This document shows positions 1 to 5,610 of a stretch of 7,162 nucleotides of DNA, in pieces (within the stretch, counting starts at the first letter, position 1; each line of letters opens with the position of its first letter). The stretch comes from Janthinobacterium lividum. Lineage in GTDB: Bacteria > Pseudomonadota > Gammaproteobacteria > Burkholderiales > Burkholderiaceae_D. The DNA lies in NCBI GenBank assembly GCA_945864765.1, contig CAMBDR010000213.1, forward strand, positions 1 through 7,162, read 5' to 3'. Under the pieces are notes generated by a model. That model was not told the DNA's origin, did no database searches, and was given only the letters and a program-made list of their open reading frames with translations. Made by a program: the position numbers and the translations under genes.

Positions 1-342
1 GCGGTAGGCGGTGTAGCGGTTGACCATCGAATCCATATTGCCCGAGGTAACGCCAAAATACAGGCGCGGGCGGCCCAAGGTGCGAAAGGCATCATTCGAT
101 TGCCAATTTGGCTGGCTAATAATACCCACCCGAAACCCCTGCGCTTCGAGTAAGCGCCCCACCAGAGCCATGCCAAAGCTGGGGTGATCGATATACGCGT
201 CCCCCGTTACCAGAATAACATCACATTCATCCCAACCCAGTGCAGCCATTTCGGCGCGTGACATGGGTAAAAAGGGGGCGGGGGCGCGCTGCGCGGCTGG
301 AGCCGGGGCGCTGTAGGAGAAGATATTTTTAGGTGGGTTCAT
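1..342 (-). CDS. ygiQ: YgiQ family radical SAM protein, N-terminal 114 residues (partial)
   Basis: This is the first part of a YgiQ (UPF0313) radical SAM protein; the gene continues past the left edge of the window. The family is usually more than 600 residues long, and the CxxxCxxC iron-sulfur motif would lie outside the window. The fragment has a Pro/Ala-rich lead (residues 11-25). A stretch close to my memory of E. coli YgiQ follows: SRAEMAALGWDECD (28-41), VTGDAYIDHPSFGMA (45-59), GRLLEAQGFRVGI (62-74) and FGVTSGNMDSMVNRY (96-110). The start is well fixed: ATG at 342-340, with an in-frame TAG five codons upstream and the family motif soon after. There is no good Shine-Dalgarno. The precise reaction of YgiQ proteins is not established, so only the radical SAM class is claimed. 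It is divergent from the small exported protein gene at 806, with about 460 bp of non-coding DNA between them. Confidence 0.93.
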   Translation of the reverse strand, partial: MNPPKNIFSYSAPAPAAQRAPAPFLPMSRAEMAALGWDECDVILVTGDAYIDHPSFGMALVGRLLEAQGFRVGIISQPNWQSNDAFRTLGRPRLYFGVTSGNMDSMVNRYTAYR

Positions 343-692
343 AGGGGCGGTATTCTACAGGAATCGAAAATTTTTTTCTTGAAAAGATCAGCCTCTTGGG
401 CGACCCCCTAAAACAACGGGGGAGTGTGTTATCAGTTGGTCTTGGCAATCGCGAGCAAATATTGAAGAAAAGCCATTGCACCTGGTTTTTAAGTCGGCTA
501 AGCATTGTGGCGTGTTGGACTTGATGTAATAATGGTGAAAAATTGCCGATGCGGGGCTATAGCTTATTGGGATTGGGACTATAATGCCAACAGGTAATAC
601 GGCCGCAATTTCTTCTGGGAAATAACCGGTTTGGAAATAGTTTCTCAGCTTTGAGTGGGCTTGCGAATTGTGAAACAAAGTGCGTTATTTGT
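343..692. other. Gene-poor intergenic stretch
   Basis: No convincing gene is visible between the ygiQ start and the promoter at 693. The stretch is more AT-rich than the flanking conserved genes. The minus strand stays open for 96 codons (678-388), but it has no ATG at all, only a TTG start. It has no recognisable domain and no ribosome binding site, so I do not call it. The T-rich stretch at 368-379 and an ATTCTA at 352-357 (TAGAAT on the minus strand) could belong to a ygiQ promoter, but no matching -35 box is present. A short C5/G5 inverted pair around 403-422 is too weak to call a terminator. Confidence 0.5.
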
Positions 693-723
693 TTGAACCG
701 GATAGCTTCGCTATTTGTATAAT
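693..723 (+). promoter_or_regulatory. Candidate sigma-70 promoter for the exported protein gene
   Basis: A perfect -10 hexamer TATAAT lies at 718-723. TTGAAC at 693-698 matches four of six -35 positions, and the spacer is 19 bp, slightly long. A small inverted repeat, ATAGC-TTC-GCTAT (702-714), sits inside the spacer where a regulator could bind. Transcription would start near 730, giving a leader of about 75 nt before the ATG at 806. Confidence 0.45.
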
Positions 724-805
724 CAGCGGGTAATTAATTGGTCGAGCCTGCGACAGCATTGGAAATATGTATTACCTCAAACTATTAGCTATAGGGTTGC
801 ATAAA

Positions 806-1279
806 ATGAAATCTATATTTATTCGCTTGCTTGGTTGCACTTGCTTTGTATTTGTGGCGGGGGGTGTCACTGCATCTTGTATAACTACGGGAGTGGCGAC
901 GCAATCGGTTTGGCTGTCGTCAGGTAATAACGAAATCGCGCACTGGGATGTTAATTCTACTGAAATTCATCAAGCAAAGTTAGGTAATGGTTTTAATCTT
1001 GGTTTGAAGATTGAACCTGCTTCGGCTGAAATTTACCATGCGCAGCTAAAGAAGCTGCACGGCAAGGCAATTGAAGAGCTGGTGAAAATTTCTATCTACG
1101 ATATGAGTAGTGCTGAACCAAAATTACTCACGACTACTTGGGGCGGGGCTAATTCTAAACAGGGATTCGGCCAAAATGGTGGTGCAAATCGTGTCGAAGC
1201 GCTCGGCGTGTCGGGCATTGAATTGTGGCTCCGTAAAGCTGCGTGTATAAGAGTTGATGATTTGGTTAAGCTGAATTAA
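806..1279 (+). CDS. Small exported protein of unknown function (157 aa)
   Basis: I do not recognise a named family. The start at 806 is preferred because AGGG (793-796) lies 9 nt upstream and because the N-terminus then reads as a signal peptide: MKSI, a hydrophobic stretch (residues 5-21), then GGVTAS before Cys25. An in-frame ATG at 767 would add 13 residues and bury this signal, and it has no properly spaced Shine-Dalgarno. Cleavage by signal peptidase I near VTA is likely. A lipobox is not convincing, because the position three before Cys is Thr. The mature part has two Cys residues, one at the N-terminus (SCITTG) and one near the C-terminus (AACIRV), which could form a disulfide in the periplasm. 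Other visible elements are a KISIYDM strand, a Gly/Asn-rich TWGGANSKQGFGQNGGAN segment and a GIELWLRKA strand. A mostly beta periplasmic domain is an inference. The gene stands alone and ends with tandem TAA codons. Confidence 0.72.
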   Translation: MKSIFIRLLGCTCFVFVAGGVTASCITTGVATQSVWLSSGNNEIAHWDVNSTEIHQAKLGNGFNLGLKIEPASAEIYHAQLKKLHGKAIEELVKISIYDMSSAEPKLLTTTWGGANSKQGFGQNGGANRVEALGVSGIELWLRKAACIRVDDLVKLN

Positions 1280-1431
1280 TAAATTCGATGTAACCGTTCA
1301 TACGCCAAACGAGATTGAAGGTCGTAACGGTAGGCAATTTGTGAAATCTGGTGGGCGCGAGCAAAAAATTGCTATTCTGAAACAACAGTGTCGGATGGGC
1401 TTGCAGGGCATGTTACATTGTGAAGAGCCGA
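1280..1431. other. Non-coding stretch between the exported protein gene and the antitoxin remnant
   Basis: No gene is called here. The plus strand stays open from 1275 to 1463 in a frame different from the exported protein, but has no ATG until late in the frame and no recognisable motif. The minus strand, where a toxin partner of the antitoxin at 1432-1638 would be expected, shows no GNAT-toxin motifs and has an early TAA after the remnant. No terminator with a clear stem and U-tract follows the gene ending at 1279. Confidence 0.4.
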
Positions 1432-1638
1432 TCAAACCCGTTTCGGTCGTGGTGCCCAGTTAAGGGTGCCAGTTTGCGCATGATATAAGTTTGCGTGATC
1501 GTTTAAAGCATCTTGCAGGGTTGCATTGGGTGTTTGAGGGTTGTCCAATGCATCCAGTAAACTCGCAGTATCACGAGTAGATAGTCGGATTGCCCATTCT
1601 TGCTCAATCACTCGGGCAGTTTCACGCTTGATCGTCAT
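1432..1638 (-). pseudogene. DUF1778 / TacA-type antitoxin, C-terminal remnant (68 aa)
   Basis: The predicted peptide fits the C-terminal half of DUF1778 antitoxins, the partners of GNAT toxins of the TacT kind. Visible signatures are ARVIEQ, then IRLSTRDTASLLDAL (an I-R-L-S-x-x-D core followed by a helix), then NPQTPNATLQDAL (the NPxxPNxxL element). The tail is NWAPRPKR. In the family this half wraps the toxin. The N-terminal ribbon-helix-helix that binds DNA is absent: the ATG at 1638-1636 falls just before the ARVIEQ helix. The in-frame codons upstream (to a TTG at 1707) read as Cys/Phe-rich sequence with no RHH pattern. Complete members are about 85-100 residues long. No toxin gene is adjacent on either side. 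The simplest reading is a decayed antitoxin; a short solitary antitoxin peptide is possible. The family call rests on remembered consensus, not on a search. Confidence 0.6.
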
Positions 1639-1918
1639 AAAACACCCAATGCAAATAAGACAAAAATCGAAGAATCGACGACTTGAACACAAAAGGTCGT
1701 TCGCCAATCCTGCGATTTTACATCAGTTTCCATGTGTTGAGATACTGAAAAAGCCGGTTAAATTTTGCTGAGCCAACTTGCAATAAAAGCGATTGCGCAA
1801 AAAGATGCTTGTTGGGTAACTTCAGCCTTTGCAGTCAAATGTTTCAATAGCGCATTAATATGAGATACTGTACGCTTTCCGGCGCGTAAGCTGCCTTTCT
1901 CGACTTTTGTGTGGCAAT
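1639..1918. other. Intergenic stretch upstream of the lipoprotein hydrolase gene
   Basis: No gene is supported. The minus strand has an open frame of 75 codons (1985-1758) that overlaps the start of the hydrolase gene; its product is not recognised and I treat it as chance. A 32-codon minus-strand frame beginning with ATG near 1733 ends at the TGA that overlaps the remnant's ATG (TTATGACG); it has no known motif. A 10-bp direct repeat TGAGATACTG occurs at 1738-1747 and 1861-1870. The second copy contains GATACT (1864-1869), a possible weak -10 box for the hydrolase gene, but no good -35 is at the right distance. Confidence 0.4.
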
Positions 1919-3103
1919 ATGAAAAAACAATCTTTTTATTGCAGCCAACGTGCGTTCGCGCTGGCCTTGCTCGCTTGCCTCGCAAGCTGCGGTGGTGGTG
2001 CTGGCTCAGTCGGTGGCAATACGCCGCCGCCTATTAACGATGGCCCGGCAGGTGCGGCGCATTTGCAGTCGGCCCAGTTTATGACCACCATCAGTGCCAG
2101 TGCGATTGCCGCCACCATCTCGCCATCCATCGCTGGCAGCGTCAAACCGCTGTACGCGGTTGATGCTTATAAACTGACCTATACCACGCTTGATGCCACC
2201 GGGCATGTGGTGCAAGCCTCGGGTTTGGTGGCCATTCCGCGCAAAACTGGCAATTCGCCCAGCCCGGTGCTGTCTTACCAGCATGCGACCATCAAAACCG
2301 ATGCCGGGGCACCCAGCAACCATGCCACTGCCGACGAACCCGCCATTTTGTTTGCCTCCCTGGGCTATTTGGTCAGTGCGGCAGACTATGTTGGTTATGG
2401 TGCCAGCAAGAACTCGTCCCATCCCTACCTGCTGGCAGCGCCGACTGCGGCTGCGGTGCTTGATTTTTTGAACGTGAGCAGCCAGTGGCGGCAATCCAGA
2501 GCCATTGCTGATAATGGTCAATTATTTTTGACTGGCTATTCGGAAGGTGCCTATGCATCCATGGCAACACTGCGCCATATGACGCAAAACCGCACCGGCG
2601 CGCTGCCCGTTGCCACCTTTGTTGGTGCAGGGCCGTATAGCGTGACGCGTGCGCTGGACGATTTGTTGAGTGAAGTGCGTGCCAGAAACCCGGTTCTGGG
2701 CGCACTCATCAGCCCCGGCCTGCTCAAGCATTTGGGGGCCAACGACCGGGCCAATGTCAGCAACTTGCTGCTTGCGGCTACCCTGGGCGATCAGGCTGAT
2801 ATCCGTTTTAATACCACTTTTTTGGATAATTATCTCAATGACGATGCGCAAACCATCCAAACCCAAAGCGATGTGTTTGATTGGACACCGCAATCGCCCA
2901 TCATCTTTTTTCACGGGCGTGACGATGAAACGGTTTCGTATGCCAATACCGATCTGGCCTATCAAGCCATGCTAAGGCGTGGTGCTGGTGCGCAGCTTGA
3001 ACGCATCGATTGCCCACTTCGCCCGGCCAGCCATCTGGGCTGCGTGCCGCCTTTTTTACAAGCCGATATTACCCGCCTTGGCGCTTTGGCCAAAGGGCTG
3101 TGA
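1919..3103 (+). CDS. Lipoprotein alpha/beta hydrolase (secretory-lipase-like esterase)
   Basis: This is a 394-residue exported hydrolase, probably an esterase or lipase with unknown substrate. The start is ATG at 1919, because residues 1-24 then form a lipoprotein signal: MKKQ, a hydrophobic core (12-21), and the lipobox L-A-S-C with Cys24, followed by a Gly-rich tether. Residue 2 after Cys is Gly, which in Gram-negatives fits outer-membrane sorting. The alpha/beta hydrolase part begins near residue 80. The nucleophile elbow is GYSEG (206-210, Ser208). The acid is probably Asp336 in HGRDDETV (332-339), and the histidine is His372 in PASHLG. An oxyanion-side segment DYVGYGAS (156-163) and the preceding LSYQHAT fit the lipase/prolyl-peptidase-like branch. 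Cys365 and Cys375 bracket the catalytic His and could form a disulfide. No strong Shine-Dalgarno precedes the start. The gene stands alone. The exact subfamily is uncertain, but the fold and triad are clear. Confidence 0.88.
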   Translation: MKKQSFYCSQRAFALALLACLASCGGGAGSVGGNTPPPINDGPAGAAHLQSAQFMTTISASAIAATISPSIAGSVKPLYAVDAYKLTYTTLDATGHVVQASGLVAIPRKTGNSPSPVLSYQHATIKTDAGAPSNHATADEPAILFASLGYLVSAADYVGYGASKNSSHPYLLAAPTAAAVLDFLNVSSQWRQSRAIADNGQLFLTGYSEGAYASMATLRHMTQNRTGALPVATFVGAGPYSVTRALDDLLSEVRARNPVLGALISPGLLKHLGANDRANVSNLLLAATLGDQADIRFNTTFLDNYLNDDAQTIQTQSDVFDWTPQSPIIFFHGRDDETVSYANTDLAYQAMLRRGAGAQLERIDCPLRPASHLGCVPPFLQADITRLGALAKGL

Positions 3104-3115
3104 ATGGTCGCAATG

Positions 3116-3155
3116 AATTGCAATTTGAAAATGTTTCATTAAATATTTCATTTTG
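3116..3155 (+). other. AT-rich inverted repeats after the hydrolase gene
   Basis: Just after the hydrolase stop there is a palindrome AATTGCAATT (3116-3125). An AAAATG/CATTTT pair (3128-3133 and 3149-3154) encloses a 15-nt AT-rich loop. These could slow transcription, but the stems are short and AT-rich with no clean U-tract, so I do not call a terminator. Confidence 0.2.
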
Positions 3156-3197
3156 TAATAGTGTGATAACTCTAATGGAAATTGGACCCACTTCGAC

Positions 3198-3203
3198 TAT
3201 AAT
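3198..3203 (+). promoter_or_regulatory. Candidate -10 box upstream of the GNAT gene
   Basis: A perfect TATAAT lies 72 bp upstream of the GNAT start. The nearest -35-like hexamer, TTGGAC (3182-3187), is only 10 bp away, too close for normal sigma-70 spacing. Nothing better is seen at 16-18 bp. If this is real, it would need an activator. Confidence 0.3.
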
Positions 3204-3274
3204 CTCGTCAGCGTGCTGATTGTATAAGTCATCATTCAGTTGTTAGTAACTGTGCGATATTAGAAAGGTGGCGT

Positions 3275-3967
3275 ATGGATGTAAGTGCTTCGGTCGAAGC
3301 GGGTGGCCTGGTTTTGGCTCAAGGGCAGAGTTTGTCAGGCAGTTATTTATTGACCCGGCCTGCCTTGGTCAAACGTCTGGGTGATAATGATCGTCAGCGG
3401 GTATTGGCGCATTTTATGGCCTTGCCGGAGGGGGATCGGGTTTCGCGCTTTGGCATGGTTTTGTCGGATCAAATGCTTGACGCCTATGTCAGTCAAATCG
3501 ATTTTTCGCGCGATGCGGTACACGGCGTCTATCATCGCTCATTTCAATTGCTGGGGGTTTGCCATCTGGTGCGCACACCTTTGATCGGCCCGGGGCAGGC
3601 GCGCAGTGCGGAGTTGGGGATTTCGGTATTGGCCAGTGCGCGCGGCACCGGGGTTGCCACCCGATTGTTTCAGCGTGCAGTGCTCCATTGCCGCAATGCC
3701 AATCTCGATACTTTGGTCATGCGTTGTCTGGCGACCAACCAGGCCATGATGCATATCGCCAAAAAATGCGGTATGGAGACTCACCGCGAGCGCGCTGAAG
3801 TCGATGCCTGTCTCACATTATGGCCAGCCAATGTGGCCACCAGAATGCTGGAACAGGCAGAAGATCAAAAAGCCAGCCTGGACACGATTCATAAAGCCAA
3901 TAGCTTTACGGCGCGCCCCCTGGTGGTGTACCGGGTTGTCCCCAATTTTACTGCGATAGCGGTATAG
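3275..3967 (+). CDS. GNAT family acyltransferase, target unknown (230 aa)
   Basis: This is a predicted cytoplasmic acyl-CoA-dependent acyltransferase. The GNAT signature is in the middle of the protein: a beta-4-like strand ELGISVLA (113-120), the pyrophosphate-binding loop ARGTGVAT (122-129, the R/Q-x-x-G-x-G/A motif A), the following helix, and a second strand TLVMRCLATN (146-155). The segment NQAMMHIAKKCGM (155-167) matches the usual N-x-x-M/A ... CGM/F end of the fold. About 90 residues precede the core, and a tail of about 55 residues follows. The protein is longer than minimal GNATs (about 150) and unlike TacT toxins, so it is not a toxin partner for the antitoxin remnant. The start is supported by AAAGGTGG (3264-3271), a strong Shine-Dalgarno. 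The gene is monocistronic and converges on the response regulator gene with only 10 bp between stop codons. The acceptor substrate cannot be told from sequence. Confidence 0.85.
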   Translation: MDVSASVEAGGLVLAQGQSLSGSYLLTRPALVKRLGDNDRQRVLAHFMALPEGDRVSRFGMVLSDQMLDAYVSQIDFSRDAVHGVYHRSFQLLGVCHLVRTPLIGPGQARSAELGISVLASARGTGVATRLFQRAVLHCRNANLDTLVMRCLATNQAMMHIAKKCGMETHRERAEVDACLTLWPANVATRMLEQAEDQKASLDTIHKANSFTARPLVVYRVVPNFTAIAV

Positions 3968-3975
3968 CGCTATCG
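3954..3975. terminator. Perfect 8-bp stem-loop between convergent genes
   Basis: CGATAGCG (3954-3961) and CGCTATCG (3968-3975) form a perfect inverted repeat around a 6-nt loop. It overlaps the last codons and TAG of the GNAT gene and ends two bases before the response regulator stop. The position between two convergent genes suggests a bidirectional terminator or a stabilising 3' hairpin. No U-run follows on either strand, so intrinsic termination is uncertain. Confidence 0.4.
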
Positions 3976-3977
3976 GC

Positions 3978-4370
3978 TTATTGCGTGGTTTTGAGTTTGG
4001 TGGCCACTTTCTCCAGCGTCGATAACACCGTACCAGTATTGAATGGTTTCAGAATCAAGCCACTGGCACCCGCTGCCAATACTTCTTTGACCGTGGCCAA
4101 ATCATTTTTTGCGGTAATCATTAACACCGCCGTGCGTGGCAACATGGTTTTGACGCGTTTTAATACGTCAAGACCGCTGATTTTGGGCATCATGATGTCC
4201 AGGCAAATGATATCCGGCTTGAGCTTGGCCGCCAACAGCAAGCCACTTTCACCATCGGTTGCTTCACCGACGACTTCATAACCATCGCTGCGCAAGGTGA
4301 TGCGCAGTAGTTCGCGTATTAAATCGTTGTCGTCAATGATTATGACTTTAATGTTTCTATCGTTTTCCAT
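3978..4370 (-). CDS. Single-domain CheY-like response regulator (130 aa)
   Basis: The protein is a bare receiver (REC) domain with no output domain. All the usual residues are visible: the acidic pair Asp13-Asp14 (IIDDND), phospho-acceptor Asp58 (ICLDIMMPKISG), the switch threonine Thr86 (MITAK) and Lys108 (LKPF). After phosphorylation by a histidine kinase not present here, it would work by protein contact, as CheY or Spo0F do. The dimetal and phosphate site looks intact, so it is likely active. The start at 4370 gives a normal receiver N-terminus (IKVIIIDD); there is no clear Shine-Dalgarno. It lies 14 bp downstream of hrcA on the same strand, so co-transcription with hrcA is likely, perhaps with translational coupling. 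Which process it serves cannot be told: neither chemotaxis nor kinase genes are in view. The sequence resembles the CheY-like single-REC group, but I give no gene symbol. Confidence 0.93.
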   Translation of the reverse strand: MENDRNIKVIIIDDNDLIRELLRITLRSDGYEVVGEATDGESGLLLAAKLKPDIICLDIMMPKISGLDVLKRVKTMLPRTAVLMITAKNDLATVKEVLAAGASGLILKPFNTGTVLSTLEKVATKLKTTQ

Positions 4371-4384
4371 GGTATCTAATTGGG

Positions 4385-5509
4385 TTAGGTTTGACTTAAT
4401 GCGTTGGATAATAATCTGGCGGTAATATCAACAATAGGGATCACGCGTTCATAGGCCATACGGGTGGGGCCGATCACGCCCAGTGTGCCAACAATTTTGT
4501 TGTTGACTTCATACGGTGCGGTTACCACACTCATGTCTTCCAGCGGCATTAAATTCGATTCGCCGCCAATAAAAATTTGCACGCCAGTCGCGTTACTGGA
4601 TAAATCAAGCAATTGCATCAAACTGGTTTTTTGTTCAAACATATCAAATAATTTACGCAATGAACTCATATTGGATGATAAATCGGACACGCTCAATAGA
4701 TTCCGTTCGCCTGCAATTACCATGCCTTCATGCTGTTCGCTCATCGCTTCGCTGCCTGCTTCCACGGCGACCTGCATCAAGCGGGTCATATCGCTTTGCA
4801 GTTGGCGTAATTCTGCCTGCAAGCGCAGTTTGACATCATCAAAGCTCAAGCCGCCGTAATGCTGGTTGATGTAGTTGGCAGATTGGACTAACTGTGAGGG
4901 AGTATAATCTACTTCGGTTAGCAATAGTCGATTTTGTACGTCCCCACTCGGACTAACGATGACCAGCAGGATGCGTTTTTCCGACAAACGTAAAAATTCG
5001 ATCTGCTGAAACACCGATTCACGCCGTGGCGTCAGGATCACACCCGCAAATTGCGACAGCGACGATAAAATCTGGGCCGCATTGGAAATAATTTTTTGCG
5101 GGCTGCCCGGTAGCATGTGGGGTTGCTGGCCATGCTGCCCCGGCGCACTCAGTTGGTTTAGTTGGTTTAGTTGGCTTAATTGGTTCAGTTGGGCCATTAA
5201 GCCTGATTGGCTTAAGTGGCTGTCGAGCGAATTTTCATCCAGATGCTCGGTGGTGAGGAGCGTGTCCACAAAGACCCGGTAGCCACGTGGCGTGGGTATG
5301 CGCCCGGCCGAGGTGTGGGGGCTGCAGATAAAGCCCATTTCTTCCAGATCGGACATGACATTGCGTATCGTCGCCGGGGACAAATCAAGGCCGGAAATTT
5401 TGGACAGGGCGCGCGAACCAACAGGTTGCCCGTCGGCAATATAACGCTCTACCAAAGCTTTGAGCAGGGTTTGGGCGCGGGGTTCAAGTTGCATAGGAAA
5501 GCGGTCCAT
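4385..5509 (-). CDS. hrcA: Heat-inducible transcription repressor HrcA
   Basis: HrcA represses chaperone genes such as groESL and dnaK operons by binding CIRCE operators; GroEL keeps it folded and active. Counting from the ATG at 5509 (374 aa), the winged-helix part covers about residues 8-85 and contains VERYIADGQPVGSRALS (20-36), LDLSPATIRNVMSDLEEMGF (41-60) and SPHTSAGRIPTPRGYR (63-78), which are HrcA hallmarks. The C-terminal part has FAGVILTPRR (154-163), FIGGE (313-317) and GTLGVIGPTRMAYERVIPIV (341-360). Residues of about 99-137 are an extra Gln/Leu/Asn-rich linker encoded partly by a 9-bp repeat, which makes the protein longer than the usual 340-350 residues. The frame is open to an ATG at 5602, but that would place the CIRCE-like operator inside the gene. 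Starts at 5509 or 5494 (MQLEPRAQ, closest to family starts) fit better. No start has a good Shine-Dalgarno. It is divergent from nadK. Confidence 0.95.
   Translation of the reverse strand: MDRFPMQLEPRAQTLLKALVERYIADGQPVGSRALSKISGLDLSPATIRNVMSDLEEMGFICSPHTSAGRIPTPRGYRVFVDTLLTTEHLDENSLDSHLSQSGLMAQLNQLSQLNQLNQLSAPGQHGQQPHMLPGSPQKIISNAAQILSSLSQFAGVILTPRRESVFQQIEFLRLSEKRILLVIVSPSGDVQNRLLLTEVDYTPSQLVQSANYINQHYGGLSFDDVKLRLQAELRQLQSDMTRLMQVAVEAGSEAMSEQHEGMVIAGERNLLSVSDLSSNMSSLRKLFDMFEQKTSLMQLLDLSSNATGVQIFIGGESNLMPLEDMSVVTAPYEVNNKIVGTLGVIGPTRMAYERVIPIVDITARLLSNALSQT
5150..5194. repeat. Five tandem 9-bp units inside hrcA
   Basis: Five consecutive units of the type YAGTTGGTT occur at 5150-5158, 5159-5167, 5168-5176, 5177-5185 and 5186-5194, each differing by only one to a few bases. 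On the hrcA strand they encode repeating Gln-Leu-Asn/Ser triplets. Because the unit is 9 bp, gain or loss of copies keeps the reading frame and changes only the linker length. Confidence 0.9.
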
Positions 5510-5517
5510 GGTTTTTG

Positions 5518-5533
5518 CTATCGTTGGCGATAG
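5518..5533 (-). promoter_or_regulatory. Small hairpin in the hrcA 5' leader
   Basis: CTATCG (5518-5523) and CGATAG (5528-5533) form a perfect 6-bp inverted repeat with a 4-nt loop. It lies between the CIRCE-like operator and the likely start codon at 5509, ending 8 nt from it on the mRNA. It may influence translation or simply be a second protein-binding site; the sequence alone does not decide. Confidence 0.35.
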
Positions 5534-5534
5534 A

Positions 5535-5561
5535 GTAGCACTCATTGTGGGATTGTGCCAC
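5535..5561 (-). promoter_or_regulatory. Degenerate CIRCE operator (HrcA-binding site)
   Basis: The CIRCE consensus is TTAGCACTC-N9-GAGTGCTAA. Here the plus strand shows GTAGCACTC (5535-5543), matching 8 of 9, then exactly 9 bp, then TTGTGCCAC (5553-5561), matching 5 of 9 including the core GTGC. It is 26 bp upstream of the ATG at 5509. A weak sigma-70-like pair on the minus strand (GTGGCA, complement of 5556-5561, and TACTCT, complement of 5532-5537, 18 bp apart) would be covered by the operator. HrcA autoregulation is known in several bacteria; here it is an inference from position and sequence. Confidence 0.62.
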
Positions 5562-5610
5562 ATCTGGCGTTGCGGAATGTGCTCATATTGTGTGGTTTTC
5601 ATGCCCGAAT

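Noticed and set aside
388..678. Minus-strand open frame of 96 codons between ygiQ and the exported protein gene
   Set aside because: It has only a TTG start and no internal ATG, no Shine-Dalgarno and no recognisable motif. An in-frame stop lies three codons upstream of the TTG. It is most likely chance in non-coding DNA or a remnant I cannot identify.
1275..1463. Plus-strand open frame of 62 codons after the exported protein gene
   Set aside because: There is no ATG until late in the frame, no ribosome binding site and no motif, and it overlaps the antitoxin remnant on the other strand. It might be the tail of a lost gene, but nothing supports that.
1541..1771. Plus-strand frame of 76 codons opposite the antitoxin remnant
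   Set aside because: The product is Arg/Lys/Ser-rich with no pattern, while the opposite strand matches a known antitoxin family. It is treated as a shadow frame.
1738..1870. Direct repeat TGAGATACTG at 1738-1747 and 1861-1870 as insertion-site duplication
   Set aside because: The 123 bp between the copies show no inverted ends or transposase. A single 10-bp match in a region of this size is only mildly unlikely by chance.
1758..1985. Minus-strand open frame of 75 codons overlapping the hydrolase start
   Set aside because: It runs antisense into the signal peptide region of a well-supported gene, and its product has no recognisable domain.
3275..3967. The GNAT protein as the toxin partner of the DUF1778 antitoxin
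   Set aside because: It is 230 aa with a long N-terminal extension, lacks the TacT-type N-terminal motif, is on the other strand and is separated from the remnant by the hydrolase gene.
5510..5602. N-terminal extension of HrcA from the ATG at 5602
   Set aside because: The 31 extra residues have no counterpart in the HrcA family as I know it, and they would place the CIRCE-like operator and leader hairpin inside the coding region.
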